A stretch of 51,866 bases of DNA, from NCBI RefSeq assembly GCF_001308195.1, contig NZ_JXDF01000011.1, forward strand, positions 1-51,866, read 5' to 3'. How positions within the stretch are numbered: the first letter of the stretch is position 1; each line of letters opens with the position of its first letter. The notes beneath the pieces were generated by a model. That model was given only the letters and a program-made list of their open reading frames with translations. It did not search any database and was not told the origin of the DNA. The stretch comes from Apilactobacillus kunkeei. GTDB lineage: Bacteria > Bacillota > Bacilli > Lactobacillales > Lactobacillaceae. The position numbers and the translations under genes are program-made. Below are positions 10,999 through 22,145 of the stretch, one piece after another.

Positions 10999-11703
10999 AT
11001 GGATAAGGAAATTCAATCATTATTTGATAATGCAAAAAACATTGTATTTTTGACAGGAGCCGGGGTATCGACAGCTTCCAACATTCCAGACTATCGTTCT
11101 AAGAATGGGTTATACGCAACTGATACAACTGGAAAACCAGCTGAATATTATTTAAGTCATGCATGTTTAGTTAATGAACCAGATGTGTTCTACACATTTG
11201 TGAAGGAAAATATGTACTATCCAGATGCCAAACCCAATGTAATTCACAAAAAACAAGCTGAACTTACCAGGAAAGGTAGAGCCAGTGTAATCACTCAAAA
11301 CGTTGATGGATTATACGGTGCTGCTGACACCAAGAATTTAATTGAATTTCACGGCAATCTATACGACGTATATTGCCAAAAGTGCCGTCAAAGAGTTGAC
11401 TGGCATGAATATATGCAAAGCGACAAGCACGCTGATTGTGGCGGAACACTTCGTCCAGGAATCGTGTTATACGATGAAGGTCTTAATCAAGCAAAGGTGG
11501 TTAACAGTGTTCAACTAATGGAAAAGGCAGACTTGGTAGTAATCGTTGGGACTTCCATGCGTGTCTACCCATTTGCCGGTCTATTGGATTATAGAAATCC
11601 GGGTGCCAAAGTAATTGCGGTTAACCAGGAAAAGTTAAACTTAGGAATCGATTTTACAATGATTCAAGAGGATGCAACGAAATTCTTTAGTGAATTGAAA
11701 TAA
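10999..11703 (+). CDS. NAD-dependent protein deacylase, sirtuin (Sir2) family
   Basis: Sirtuins remove acyl groups from lysines while consuming NAD+. In its 234 residues are the NAD-binding GAGVSTASNIPDYR (20-33), QNVDG (100-104) and the catalytic His118 in IEFHGN. The zinc module reads CQKC (Cys126, Cys129), but the second pair is His144-x2-Cys147 in HADCGG instead of Cys-x2-Cys. The start has GGCAGGAGG upstream. It probably lies in the same transcript as the HMG-CoA reductase gene. Substrates are unknown; metabolic enzymes are usual for bacterial sirtuins. Confidence 0.93.
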   Translation: MDKEIQSLFDNAKNIVFLTGAGVSTASNIPDYRSKNGLYATDTTGKPAEYYLSHACLVNEPDVFYTFVKENMYYPDAKPNVIHKKQAELTRKGRASVITQNVDGLYGAADTKNLIEFHGNLYDVYCQKCRQRVDWHEYMQSDKHADCGGTLRPGIVLYDEGLNQAKVVNSVQLMEKADLVVIVGTSMRVYPFAGLLDYRNPGAKVIAVNQEKLNLGIDFTMIQEDATKFFSELK

Positions 11704-11722
11704 GAAGGAAGATGATGGTTTA

Positions 11723-12574
11723 ATGATAACTTTAGGAGTAACAACTTGGAGCGAACATCCAGCATTGATTAATGGTGAAGACCGTCCCGTTAAGTTAAAC
11801 GAGTACGCTGCCCATTTTCCAGTCGTGGAAGTCGATAATCCGTTTTACGGCATTCCACAGGAAAAAACAGTGCGTCAATGGATGCGCCGAGTGCCAGAAT
11901 CATTCCAATTTATCTTAAAAGCTAACCAATTAATGACCAAGCATGACATGCGTTCACAGATGGCTGCCGATGATGATCAGAGAAGACAGGCGTTTAATGA
12001 TTACGTGAAAATGCTTCAACCTTTAATGGAAACCAGTCAATTAAAGACGGTCTTATTTCAATTTCCACCATATTTCCAACGCAATAACGACAATATTCGC
12101 TATCTAATGACCATCCGTGAATTGATGGGCAGAAAGGTGCCAATTTCAGTCGAGTTTAGAAATCCAACATGGACAGAAAAATCGATGCAAAATTCAATTA
12201 AGAATTATTTGAAACGTTTAGGGATGACCTTCGTGATTGCAGATGAACCACATAACCTAAACGACGGAATTGAGTTATTACCAATGGTGACTACTTCTAA
12301 GATGGCGATGTTAAGATTGCACGGTCGAAACGCCCAGGGATGGTTTAACCAAGACAAGAACTGGCGTAGTCAAAGAACGTTGTACAAATATAGCGAAGAT
12401 GAACTAAAGCAATTCGCCGACATCGTCACTAAGTTAAACAAAGAAGTCGATGAGGTGTGTGTGATCTTTAACAACAACTCAGGTAGGGATGCCGCACCAA
12501 ACGCGCTACAATTAAAAGAGATGTTGCACGTGTCATTTAACGATTTGGCACCGATGCAATTAGATTTGTTCTAA
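11723..12574 (+). CDS. DUF72 (YecE-like) protein
   Basis: The 283-residue protein has the DUF72 hallmarks: ITLGVTTWSEHPAL at the start, EVDNPFYGIP near residue 36, and later KTVLFQFPPYF, VEFRNPTW and MLRLHGRN blocks. The fold is a TIM barrel, and the biochemical function is unknown. It has an AAGGAAG site upstream with longish spacing, 19 bases after the sirtuin gene, and ends the run that begins with the HMG-CoA reductase. No clear terminator follows before the metG promoter. Confidence 0.88.
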   Translation: MITLGVTTWSEHPALINGEDRPVKLNEYAAHFPVVEVDNPFYGIPQEKTVRQWMRRVPESFQFILKANQLMTKHDMRSQMAADDDQRRQAFNDYVKMLQPLMETSQLKTVLFQFPPYFQRNNDNIRYLMTIRELMGRKVPISVEFRNPTWTEKSMQNSIKNYLKRLGMTFVIADEPHNLNDGIELLPMVTTSKMAMLRLHGRNAQGWFNQDKNWRSQRTLYKYSEDELKQFADIVTKLNKEVDEVCVIFNNNSGRDAAPNALQLKEMLHVSFNDLAPMQLDLF

Positions 12575-12585
12575 GAGCAATATTA

Positions 12586-12614
12586 TTGACAATTCAAGTA
12601 TGATATACTAATAG
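12586..12614 (+). promoter_or_regulatory. metG promoter region
   Basis: TTGACA (12586-12591) stands 17 bases before TAATAG (12609-12614). An overlapping alternative is the extended -10 TGATATACT (12601-12609). Which one is used cannot be told from sequence. Confidence 0.55.
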
Positions 12615-12624
12615 TTAATATTAA

Positions 12625-14685
<2,061 letters not shown>

Positions 14686-14703
14686 TGGTGAGATAACAAA
14701 CTA

Positions 14704-14744
14704 AAAAATAGCCATTAATTCAAAATGAATTGATGGCTATTTTT
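14704..14744 (+). terminator. Terminator between metG and tatD
   Basis: An 18-bp inverted repeat (14704-14721 with 14727-14744) containing ATAGCCAT/ATGGCTAT ends in a T-run. It covers the in-frame ATG at 14730, which rules that ATG out as the tatD start. Confidence 0.88.
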
Positions 14745-14762
14745 ACGATAGGAGCAAATATA

Positions 14763-15530
14763 ATGCAAATTTTCGATTCACATACGCATTTAAACGATGA
14801 TGCTTTTAGAGGACAGGTGCCAGAATACATTGAACACGCCCAAAAGCTGGGCGTTACCAAGATGGCAATTGTTGGATCAAACCGTCAAATGAACGAAGAA
14901 GCGATTGAATTAGCGCACCAATACGATAATCTATACGCAATCGTAGGTTTCCATCCAGAAGACGCTTTGAACTATAACGACGGAGAAGAAGCCATCCTAT
15001 ACAAGCAACTACAAGATGACAAGGTGGTTGCTTTAGGTGAAATCGGTCTTGATTACAATCAAAGTACCGCACCCAAAAAAGCTCAGTTCAACGTGTTCAA
15101 ACGTCAAATCGATATTGCCCAAGAACTAGGTATGCCTATTTCTGTGCATAACCGTGATGCCTTTGAAGATACCTACGCCATTTTAAAAGAAAAAGGCGTT
15201 AACAATGGTATCATTCATAGTTTCAATGGTGACGCTGAATCGTTAAACAAGATTATGGATTTAGGGATGTACGTCTCATATTCTGGTGTTGCCAGTTTCA
15301 AAAAGACCAAGGAAATCCATGATTCCGTTTCAAAGACACCAATCGATAGAATGCTAGTGGAAACAGATGCACCTTATCTAGCACCTGAACCATTACGTGG
15401 TCACCAAAACGAACCGGGATATACTCTATACACCGTCGAAGCTGTTGCTCGCTTTAGAGATACAACCCCAGATAAGATTGCTGATGCAACTTATCAAAAC
15501 GCACTAAGAATTTTTGGATTGGATGAATAA
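14763..15530 (+). CDS. TatD family metal-dependent DNase
   Basis: TatD proteins are TIM-barrel metal-dependent hydrolases with 3'-5' DNase activity. The 255-residue product opens MQIFDSHTHLND with the metal-binding HTH pair. It also carries GEIGLDYN with the bridging Glu, SVHNRDA and VETDAPYL with its metal-binding Asp. The ATG at 14763 is preceded by ATAGGAGC at the right distance. The metG-tatD-rnmV-rsmA order is conserved in Firmicutes. The stop overlaps the rnmV start (TAATG). Confidence 0.94.
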   Translation: MQIFDSHTHLNDDAFRGQVPEYIEHAQKLGVTKMAIVGSNRQMNEEAIELAHQYDNLYAIVGFHPEDALNYNDGEEAILYKQLQDDKVVALGEIGLDYNQSTAPKKAQFNVFKRQIDIAQELGMPISVHNRDAFEDTYAILKEKGVNNGIIHSFNGDAESLNKIMDLGMYVSYSGVASFKKTKEIHDSVSKTPIDRMLVETDAPYLAPEPLRGHQNEPGYTLYTVEAVARFRDTTPDKIADATYQNALRIFGLDE

Positions 15531-16081
15531 TGGAAAAAATCAAAGAAGTAATCGTGGTAGAAGGCCGCGACGATACCAAAAGAATTAAAATGGCGGTCGA
15601 CTGTGACACTATCGAAACCAGGGGATCAGCAATTGACGAAAAGACACTTGCGTTGATTAAGAAACTAGACAAGCAACGTGGAGTAATTGTCTTCACTGAC
15701 CCAGATTTTTCTGGTGAACGCATCAGAAAGATTATTACTCAAGAGGTACCAAATGCTAAACACGCGTTTGTCGACCGTAAAAAATCGGTACCAACCAAGA
15801 GTGATGGTTCACTAGGTGTTGAACACGCCAGCGTCGAAACCATTAGAGATGCGCTTAAAAACGTCTATACTGCAGACACTAATCACGAGAGTGAAATTTC
15901 AGTTGCTGATTTAAATGCTGCTAGGGTCATTAATGATTCCGAAGCTAAAATCAGACGTACGCAACTATGTAATGAATTAAAGATTGGATATGTTAATGGT
16001 AAACAACTATTGAAACGACTATCCATGTTTGGAATTACTAAAGAACAATTTAACGAAGCACTAAGTAATATTAAGGAGTAA
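15530..16081 (+). CDS. rnmV: Ribonuclease M5
   Basis: It cuts precursor 5S rRNA to its mature form, using ribosomal protein L18 as helper. The 183 residues carry an N-terminal Toprim domain with VVEGRDD (residues 9-15) and FTDPDFSGE, the acidic metal-binding residues. It starts on the last base of the tatD stop and lies four bases before rsmA, so it is translationally coupled with its neighbours. A 5S gene lies at 3377. Confidence 0.95.
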   Translation: MEKIKEVIVVEGRDDTKRIKMAVDCDTIETRGSAIDEKTLALIKKLDKQRGVIVFTDPDFSGERIRKIITQEVPNAKHAFVDRKKSVPTKSDGSLGVEHASVETIRDALKNVYTADTNHESEISVADLNAARVINDSEAKIRRTQLCNELKIGYVNGKQLLKRLSMFGITKEQFNEALSNIKE

Positions 16082-16084
16082 ACA

Positions 16085-16972
16085 ATGCCAAATAATCCAG
16101 AAATTGCTAGCCCAGCTAGAACACAAGCAATCTTAAATCGTTTCCATCTATCAGCTAAGAAGAGTTTAGGTCAAAACTTCTTAACTGATTTAAACGTTTT
16201 AACTAAGATTGTCGATGCTGCGCATTTAACAGATACTGATAATGTAATCGAAATTGGACCAGGTATCGGTGGGTTAACCGAATTCCTAGCGCGTAGTTCA
16301 AAACGTGTTTTAGCGTTTGAAATTGACCAAAATTTACTGCCTGTATTGGATGAGACACTAAGTCCTTATGATAATGTCGAAGTGATTAACCAAGACATCC
16401 TACAAGCTAATTTACCCGCTATTATCGAAGAAAAATTCAACAATGAACGTCCAATTAAGGTTGTTGCCAACTTACCTTACTACATCACAACTCCAATCAT
16501 TTTGGATTTATTGAAGGGAAATGCTGAATTCGACAACATTACCGTTATGATGCAAAAAGAAGTTGCTCAACGCCTAGAAGCCAAACCAGGTAGCAAGGAT
16601 TACGGTTCACTATCAGTGATTATTCAATACCTAAATGATGTGAAACTAGCGTTTGAAGTATCAAGAAAATCATTTATCCCTGCACCAAATGTCGATTCAG
16701 CAATCGTGACTTTGGAAAGAAAAGAATCCATTCAAAACGAAGTCTTTGATGAAAAGGCATTTGCTAGTTTTGTAAGGGGATGCTTTGCTCACCGTCGAAA
16801 GACCTTATGGAATAACCTACAAGGATTATTCGGTAAGGACGCTGAAACTAAGGAAAAGGTCCAAAACGTCCTAGATGAATTCGACATTCAACCAAGCATT
16901 CGTCCTGAAAAACTAACAGTTGATCAATACGTCGATCTAACAAATAAGTTCCATTCTATAAAATTGGTATAA
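16085..16972 (+). CDS. rsmA: 16S rRNA dimethyladenosine transferase
   Basis: It dimethylates two adjacent adenines near the 3' end of 16S rRNA with S-adenosylmethionine, a late step in small-subunit assembly; its loss gives kasugamycin resistance. The 295 residues contain KSLGQNFL, the SAM-binding [11 protein letters not shown], the catalytic NLPYYI motif, and a C-terminal helical domain with [12 protein letters not shown]. It ends the tatD-rnmV-rsmA unit. The veg promoters start within about ten bases of its stop. Confidence 0.97.
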   Translation: MPNNPEIASPARTQAILNRFHLSAKKSLGQNFLTDLNVLTKIVDAAHLTDTDNVIEIGPGIGGLTEFLARSSKRVLAFEIDQNLLPVLDETLSPYDNVEVINQDILQANLPAIIEEKFNNERPIKVVANLPYYITTPIILDLLKGNAEFDNITVMMQKEVAQRLEAKPGSKDYGSLSVIIQYLNDVKLAFEVSRKSFIPAPNVDSAIVTLERKESIQNEVFDEKAFASFVRGCFAHRRKTLWNNLQGLFGKDAETKEKVQNVLDEFDIQPSIRPEKLTVDQYVDLTNKFHSIKLV

Positions 16973-16978
16973 TATTAT

Positions 16979-17007
16979 TTGATTATTAAAAAACACTGTG
17001 ATATAAT
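16979..17007 (+). promoter_or_regulatory. veg promoter, upstream copy
   Basis: TTGATT (16979-16984), 17 bases, then TATAAT (17002-17007) with an extended -10 TG (16999-17000). It is followed 30 bases later by a second promoter with the same hexamers. Confidence 0.7.
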
Positions 17008-17008
17008 T

Positions 17009-17037
17009 TTGATTTTTAATATTTTCCGTGGTATAAT
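17009..17037 (+). promoter_or_regulatory. veg promoter, downstream copy
   Basis: TTGATT (17009-17014), 17 bases, then TATAAT (17032-17037) preceded by TGG, an extended -10. It places transcription start about 15 bases before the veg ribosome binding site. Confidence 0.8.
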
Positions 17038-17061
17038 AAACCTACTAGAGAGGTGAATATT

Positions 17062-17313
17062 ATGCCAACCAGTTTGACTGACATTAAGAGCCACTTGGAC
17101 ACTCGCCTAGGCGAAAAAGTTGTTGTAACTGTTCAAGTAGGAAGAAACAAAACATTAGAACGACATGGGATGTTAGCAGAAACATTCCCTGCAGTGTTTG
17201 TTGTTGAGTTAGAGGAAGATGAAAATCTTAAGAGAGTATCTTACAGCTACACTGATATTCTAACCAAGAACATCGAAATGGATTTTGCCGACGAAGTAAG
17301 TGAAGAAGCTTAA
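17062..17313 (+). CDS. veg: Veg family protein
   Basis: This 83-residue protein starts MPTSLTDIKSHLDTRLGEKVVV and has the GRNKTLERHGML block typical of Veg, a small conserved Firmicutes protein with an Sm-like fold. In Bacillus subtilis veg has one of the strongest vegetative promoters, and its product has been linked to biofilm control; its role here is unknown. I chose ATG 17062 because GAGAGGTG is placed just before it. The in-frame GTG at 17053 is part of that site. Two tandem promoters drive it. Confidence 0.92.
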   Translation: MPTSLTDIKSHLDTRLGEKVVVTVQVGRNKTLERHGMLAETFPAVFVVELEEDENLKRVSYSYTDILTKNIEMDFADEVSEEA

Positions 17314-17318
17314 AACTA

Positions 17319-17347
17319 AGAGCTAATAATATTTATTAGCTCTTTTT
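17319..17347 (+). terminator. Terminator after veg
   Basis: AGAGCTAATAA (17319-17329) and TTATTAGCTCT (17333-17343) form an 11-bp stem with a 3-base loop, followed by T's. Confidence 0.88.
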
Positions 17348-17380
17348 ATTTTGCACTTTTGACAAAATCCGAAAGTTTCA

Positions 17381-17409
17381 CTGACTTTTCATTTTAACTT
17401 TAGTATAAT
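17381..17409 (+). promoter_or_regulatory. ispE promoter
   Basis: TATAAT at 17404-17409 has CTGACT 17 bases upstream (17381-17386). Just before it, around 17365-17377, AAATCCGAAAGTT resembles a degenerate PurBox. Confidence 0.6.
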
Positions 17410-17446
17410 GTTATTAAATAATTTAGTTAAATTGGGGGTGTGATAC

Positions 17447-18295
17447 TTGAGAACCGTAGAGAAAGCATGCGCCAAACTTAACCTAGGCTTGGATACGCCG
17501 TATCGTCATAAAGACGGCAAAATTGAGTGGAATATGATAATGACCTCGATTGAATTATCTGATTACGTCGAGATTGTTACCGAAAAGGGAAACGGGATTT
17601 CCGTTCACTGTAATCGTGTGTTTTTACCACAAGATCATCGCAACTTAGCATATCAAGCAGCATTTCTACTTAAAAAGAAATTTGGAATCCAACAAAAAGT
17701 GGATATCCATATCAGAAAGAATATTCCTGTTGCTGCCGGAATGGGTGGAGGATCATCTGATGCTGCAGCTGTTATTCGAGGTCTGAATCGTCTCTGGAAC
17801 CTACATATGACCGATCAAGAAATGGCAACATTCGGATTGCAACTTGATTCAGACGTTCCTTATTGTGTTTACAGTCAGACTGCGATGGTTACCGGTAAGG
17901 GTGATAACATTGAATTAATGCCAAAACTGCCAAAGATGTATTTCGTAATTGTGAAACCAAAGGTTAGTGTTTCAACACCAGAAATCTTAAACAAGATTGA
18001 TTACGATAAATTAGAACATGTGAATGTTAACGAATTGGCAGCAGCGGTTGAAACGCAAGACTATGATCAAATCGTTTCTCACATGGGAAATGTATTGGAG
18101 CCATTGTCTTCAAAGCATCACAGTGAGATTAAAAAGATTAAAGAGAAGTTCGAGAAATACGGTGCTGACAGTGCCCAAATGAGCGGAACTGGACCGACTG
18201 TCTTCGGGATTTGTAAGACGGAAAGCCAAGCAAAGCACATTTTTAACAGCATTCGTGGTTTCTGTTCTGAGGTATATATTGTAAGACCTATATAA
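17447..18295 (+). CDS. ispE: IspE-type GHMP kinase (4-diphosphocytidyl-2-C-methylerythritol kinase homologue)
   Basis: IspE phosphorylates CDP-methylerythritol in the MEP isoprenoid pathway. The 282 residues have the KACAKLNLGL start with Lys10, the GHMP loop PVAAGMGGGSSDAA (94-107), and LDSDVPY with an Asp near 136, matching the catalytic pair of known enzymes. The TTG start follows GGGGGTGTG. The veg-ispE-purR order is conserved in Firmicutes. The oddity is that this genome carries a mevalonate-pathway enzyme (8755-10020), so the MEP substrate may be absent and the real role may differ. Its kinase residues are intact, so it is not an obvious relic. Confidence 0.88.
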   Translation: MRTVEKACAKLNLGLDTPYRHKDGKIEWNMIMTSIELSDYVEIVTEKGNGISVHCNRVFLPQDHRNLAYQAAFLLKKKFGIQQKVDIHIRKNIPVAAGMGGGSSDAAAVIRGLNRLWNLHMTDQEMATFGLQLDSDVPYCVYSQTAMVTGKGDNIELMPKLPKMYFVIVKPKVSVSTPEILNKIDYDKLEHVNVNELAAAVETQDYDQIVSHMGNVLEPLSSKHHSEIKKIKEKFEKYGADSAQMSGTGPTVFGICKTESQAKHIFNSIRGFCSEVYIVRPI

Positions 18296-18337
18296 AAATA
18301 TCCGTTTAGGTGAAAGTTTAAACGGATATTTTTTTAT
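18295..18337 (+). terminator. Terminator after ispE
   Basis: ATATCCGTTTA and TAAACGGATAT form a stem of 11 or more base pairs around an 10-base loop, followed by seven T's. It starts at the ispE stop. Confidence 0.88.
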
Positions 18338-18359
18338 TATTTCGTTTAAAAAGTATCTT

Positions 18360-18372
18360 AAATCCGAACATT
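18360..18372 (+). promoter_or_regulatory. PurBox in front of purR
   Basis: AAATCCGAACATT fits the Gram-positive PurR consensus AWWWCCGAACWWT at every position. It adjoins the putative -10 elements TATGAT (18372-18377) and TAAAAT (18377-18382), with no clear -35 at the usual distance. Autoregulation of purR is the natural inference. Only one box is seen here, whereas Bacillus operators have an inverted pair. Confidence 0.72.
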
Positions 18373-18415
18373 ATGATAAAATTTAGATGTAGTTTTTACT
18401 TAATGAGGTGAAAGA

Positions 18416-19261
18416 ATGAAAGCAAAGCGTAGTGCGCGTCTAGTAGATATGACTCGCTACTTAATGGAGAATCCTAATACGGTAGTACCATTGACTTTTT
18501 TTGCAAATCGTTATGATTCTGCTAAGTCATCTATTAGTGAAGACCTAACCATTTTACGAAAAACATTTATGGAAACAGGAACTGGTGTATTAGAAACCAT
18601 TCCCGGTGCCGCTGGTGGAAGTATGTTTATGCCCGGCATTCAAAAACAAGAAGCTAGTCAATTTATTGACGAAGTTCAATCAGCATTAGCTGACAATTCA
18701 AGAGTTTTACCTGGTGGATACGTATATATGAACGACCTACTTAACCGTCCATCAATTTTGAGACAAATTGGTCGAATTATTGCGACATTGTACAGTCACA
18801 AGAAGATTGATGCTGTATTAACTGTTGCCACTAAGGGTATTCCGGTTGCACAAAGTGTTGCAACCTTATTAAACGTTCCATTCGTGATTGCTAGACATGA
18901 TTCTAGAATTACTGATGGTTCAACTATCAGTGTGAACTATATTTCTGGTTCTCAAAAGAGAATCGAAAAGATGGTTCTATCAAAACGTAGTTTACCTGCT
19001 AATTCCAACGTCTTAATCGTAGATGATTTCCTACGTGGTGGGGGATCAGCCGATGGACTATGTAGTTTAATCAAAGAATTTGATAGTGAAGTTGCCGGAA
19101 TTGCATTCGTTGCCGAACGTGATTACGAAGGCCAACGTAAGATTAGCGAAGATGATTACACTTCATTATTCAAGATTGATACTAATAACGGTGATATTAA
19201 AGTTGATTTAGGTAATTTTACCTACGATAACTTTAGCGACGTCACCAAGGAGGAAGAATAA
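18416..19261 (+). CDS. purR: Purine regulator PurR (PRPP-sensing)
   Basis: The 281-residue protein has an N-terminal winged-helix domain (about 1-75, with [14 protein letters not shown]) and a C-terminal phosphoribosyltransferase-like domain with the PRPP loop [16 protein letters not shown] (199-214). It binds PurBoxes and senses PRPP. It represses in Bacillus and activates in Lactococcus; the sequence alone does not decide between them. GAGGTGA lies before ATG 18416. A PurBox lies about 45 bases upstream of the start. The stop overlaps the glmU start, so the two are co-translated. Confidence 0.96.
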   Translation: MKAKRSARLVDMTRYLMENPNTVVPLTFFANRYDSAKSSISEDLTILRKTFMETGTGVLETIPGAAGGSMFMPGIQKQEASQFIDEVQSALADNSRVLPGGYVYMNDLLNRPSILRQIGRIIATLYSHKKIDAVLTVATKGIPVAQSVATLLNVPFVIARHDSRITDGSTISVNYISGSQKRIEKMVLSKRSLPANSNVLIVDDFLRGGGSADGLCSLIKEFDSEVAGIAFVAERDYEGQRKISEDDYTSLFKIDTNNGDIKVDLGNFTYDNFSDVTKEEE

Positions 19262-20634
19262 TGACGACTAGAAATACAATTATTTTAGCTGCCGGTAAAG
19301 GTACTCGAATGAAGTCAAAACTATACAAAGTTTTGCATCAAGTTTGTGGTCGTACAATGGTTGATTGTGTATTAACACAAGTTGAAAAAATTCATATGGA
19401 TAACATTGTTACTGTTGTTGGTTTTGGTGCAGAAGACGTTAAAACTCAACTAGGTGACAGAAGCCAATATGCATTACAAGAAAAACAACTAGGAACAGGG
19501 GACGCAGTTAAAAAGACTGCCGACATTCTAGAAAATGTTGATGGATCAACAATGGTTGTTAGTGGAGACACTCCATTATTTACAGCTGAAACTTTTAATC
19601 ACTTGTTTACTCAACACGAAGAAAGCGGTGCAGTTGCGACGGTACTAACTTCAAAAGCACCTAACCCATTTGGTTACGGTCGTATCGTTAGAGATGACAA
19701 GGGTAATGTTAACAAGATTGTTGAACAAAAGGATGCCTCAGTTGCCGAACAAAACATCGATGAAATCAACACTGGTGTTTACGTTTTCGATAACCATGAA
19801 TTATTCGAAGCTCTAAAGAAGGTTAAAAACGATAACGCACAAGGCGAATACTACCTACCAGACGTTATTGGTATCTTCAAAGAAGAAGGTAAGAACGTTG
19901 GTGCTTACCAAATGAAGGACTTTGATGAATCAATGGGTGTAAACGATCGTATTGCACTTTCAAAGGCTAACCAAGTAATGCAACAACGCATTAACGAATA
20001 CCACATGTCAAACGGTGTTACTATGCCAAACCCTAATGACACATATATCGACTTTGGTGTTGAAATTGGTCAAGATACAATCGTAGAACCTGGTGTTCAC
20101 ATTAGTGGTCATACCAAGATTGGTAGTGACTGTAAGATTGGTGCTAACTCAGAAATTAGAGATTGCATCATTCATGACAACGTTACTGTAACTTCATCAT
20201 TACTTGAAGAATCAGAAATGATGGAAGGCTCAAACATTGGACCATACTCACATCTTCGTCCAGAAGCTAAGATTGGTGAAAATGTTCACCTTGGAAACTT
20301 CGTCGAAGTTAAAAAGGCCCAAATTGATGAAGGTACTAAGGTAGGTCACTTAACTTACGTTGGTAACGCTCATCTAGGCAAGAACATCAACGTTGGTTGT
20401 GGTGTTATCTTTGCTAACTACGATGGTAAGAACAAGCACAACACCGAAGTGGGTGATAACTCATTTATCGGAAGCAATGCTAACTTGATTGCGCCATTAC
20501 ACATTGATGACCACACATTTATCGCTGCTGGTTCAACTATTACTGATGACGTAAAACAATACGATATGGCGATTGCGAGACAACGTCAAACCAACAAACC
20601 AGGATATTTCAAAAAGCTTCCATATGCTGATTAA
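19261..20634 (+). CDS. glmU: Bifunctional UDP-GlcNAc pyrophosphorylase / glucosamine-1-phosphate acetyltransferase
   Basis: It makes UDP-N-acetylglucosamine, the entry to peptidoglycan synthesis. The N-terminal uridyltransferase half has [11 protein letters not shown] near residue 8 and the EINTGVY block. The C-terminal half (from about 250) is a left-handed beta-helix of hexapeptide repeats, including [20 protein letters not shown] and GSNANLIAP, ending in the acetyl-CoA region. At 457 residues it has the full family length. It overlaps the end of purR by one base (TAATG). Confidence 0.97.
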   Translation: MTTRNTIILAAGKGTRMKSKLYKVLHQVCGRTMVDCVLTQVEKIHMDNIVTVVGFGAEDVKTQLGDRSQYALQEKQLGTGDAVKKTADILENVDGSTMVVSGDTPLFTAETFNHLFTQHEESGAVATVLTSKAPNPFGYGRIVRDDKGNVNKIVEQKDASVAEQNIDEINTGVYVFDNHELFEALKKVKNDNAQGEYYLPDVIGIFKEEGKNVGAYQMKDFDESMGVNDRIALSKANQVMQQRINEYHMSNGVTMPNPNDTYIDFGVEIGQDTIVEPGVHISGHTKIGSDCKIGANSEIRDCIIHDNVTVTSSLLEESEMMEGSNIGPYSHLRPEAKIGENVHLGNFVEVKKAQIDEGTKVGHLTYVGNAHLGKNINVGCGVIFANYDGKNKHNTEVGDNSFIGSNANLIAPLHIDDHTFIAAGSTITDDVKQYDMAIARQRQTNKPGYFKKLPYAD

Positions 20635-20767
20635 GAGATAATCCAATGATATTTTATTTATTATTTGTATAATTTTTGAATGAAAAATTATCAATTATAG
20701 TGTAAAATTAACTGTGAATTAAGAATATAGTTACGAATTATAGAATTTATTGTTAGGTGGAGGACTT

Positions 20768-21748
20768 ATGGCTGAAAGATATTCTGATCCTAAATTGAAG
20801 ATTTTCGCTTTAAACTCTAACATTCCTTTGGCAGAAAAAATTGCTGATCGTGTTGGTGTTGATTTAGGTGAAACATCCGTTGACAGATTTAGCGATGGCG
20901 AAATTAGAATTAACATTGAAGAAAGTATCCGTGGGGATAACTGTTATATCATTCAATCTACATCAGCTCCCGTTAATGATAATTTAATGGAATTAATGAT
21001 TATGATTGATGCTCTTAGACGTGCAAGTGCTAAGACAATTAATGTGGTAATCCCATATTATGGTTACGCTAGACAAGACCGTAAGGCTCGTTCTAGAGAA
21101 CCAATTACTGCAAAGCTAGTTGCTAACATGCTAGAAACTGCTGGAATTGACCGTGTAGTTGCATTGGACCTACATGCTGCTCAAATCCAAGGTTTCTTCG
21201 ATGTTCCAGTTGATCACATGATGGGTGCACCATTATTAGCTGATCACTTTATTAACCACGGCTGGGACTCAAACGCAGTCGTAGTTTCACCTGACCATGG
21301 TGGTGTAGTTCGTGCCCGTGCATTGGCCGAATTCCTAAAGGCACCAATTGCCATTATCGACAAGCGTCGTCCTAAGGCAAACGTTGCTGAAATCATGAAC
21401 ATCATTGGTGATGTTAAAGGTAAGTCATGCTTGATGGTTGATGACATGATTGATACTGCTGGTACTATCACTTTAGGTGCTCAAGCATTGATGGATGCTG
21501 GTGCTAAAGAAGTATACGCATGTTGTACACACCCTGTATTATCAGGTCCTGCAATTGATCGTATCCAACAATCACCAATCAAGAAGCTTGTTGTTACTGA
21601 TACAATTCGCTTACCAAAAGAAAAGCAAATTGATAAGATTGAACAAATCTCAGTTGCTCCATTAATTGGGGACGCAATTAAGCGTATTAACGAAGATCGT
21701 GCCGTTAGTCCATTATTCAGCAACCGTTTCAGAAGTAACGCAGAATAA
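20768..21748 (+). CDS. prs: Ribose-phosphate pyrophosphokinase
   Basis: It makes PRPP from ribose 5-phosphate and ATP, for purine, pyrimidine, NAD, His and Trp synthesis. PRPP is also the signal read by PurR, encoded two genes upstream. The 326 residues include the flexible ATP loop [29 protein letters not shown] and the PRPP loop [15 protein letters not shown] chose ATG 20768 because AGGTGGAGG lies directly before it; the in-frame TTG at 20750 precedes that site. The stop overlaps the next start. Confidence 0.97.
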   Translation: MAERYSDPKLKIFALNSNIPLAEKIADRVGVDLGETSVDRFSDGEIRINIEESIRGDNCYIIQSTSAPVNDNLMELMIMIDALRRASAKTINVVIPYYGYARQDRKARSREPITAKLVANMLETAGIDRVVALDLHAAQIQGFFDVPVDHMMGAPLLADHFINHGWDSNAVVVSPDHGGVVRARALAEFLKAPIAIIDKRRPKANVAEIMNIIGDVKGKSCLMVDDMIDTAGTITLGAQALMDAGAKEVYACCTHPVLSGPAIDRIQQSPIKKLVVTDTIRLPKEKQIDKIEQISVAPLIGDAIKRINEDRAVSPLFSNRFRSNAE

Positions 21749-22098
21749 TGAATAAACCAAAAAGATTAGGACTGCTAATAGCGTTAGTTGGAATCGTCGT
21801 TGCTTTAATAGCAATGGTGTTTAAAGTTAGTGCTATTACGATTAGTAACTATCTATTCTTGATAGGGTTACTATTCACAGTCATTGGCTTGATTGGAGTA
21901 TTATCCAAGGGACATCTTTTCACTGGATGGCGTATTTTTCACCGTAAGGGTGATGATGAACGTTTTGAAAACGAAAAGATTCCGGCCGATAAAATTGGTG
22001 GCATTAAGAATGCCAAAATCGTGGTACGTCCATTTGCACAGTTAACGTTGATAATTGGAATTATCTGGATTGCGTTTGCAATCATTATCACACTATAA
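21748..22098 (+). CDS. Small membrane protein, possibly DUF3899 family
   Basis: This 116-residue protein has three predicted membrane segments: about 8-27, 35-55, and 96-115. A charged cytoplasmic stretch, HRKGDDERFENEKIPADKIGG, separates the second and third. The overall layout resembles DUF3899 proteins, but I hold that family call loosely. It overlaps the prs stop by one base, so it is translated with prs. Its function is unknown. Confidence 0.7.
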   Translation: MNKPKRLGLLIALVGIVVALIAMVFKVSAITISNYLFLIGLLFTVIGLIGVLSKGHLFTGWRIFHRKGDDERFENEKIPADKIGGIKNAKIVVRPFAQLTLIIGIIWIAFAIIITL

Positions 22099-22133
22099 AA
22101 AAAGAACTCACTTCATTGAAGTGAGTTCTTTTT
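22099..22133. terminator. Bidirectional terminator between convergent genes
   Basis: AAGAACTCACTTC and GAAGTGAGTTCTT form a perfect stem around ATT, with an A-run on the left and a T-run on the right. It can end both the prs transcript and the minus-strand HD-HAD transcript. Confidence 0.88.
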
Positions 22134-22145
22134 GTTTATGATTAA

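Noticed and set aside
14730-14762. Longer tatD start at ATG 14730
   Set aside because: The ATG lies in the metG terminator stem and has no binding site; ATG 14763 follows ATAGGAGC.
17359-17364. TTGACA as the -35 of ispE
   Set aside because: It is 39 bases from the TATAAT at 17404; the CTGACT at 17381 has the right 17-base spacing.
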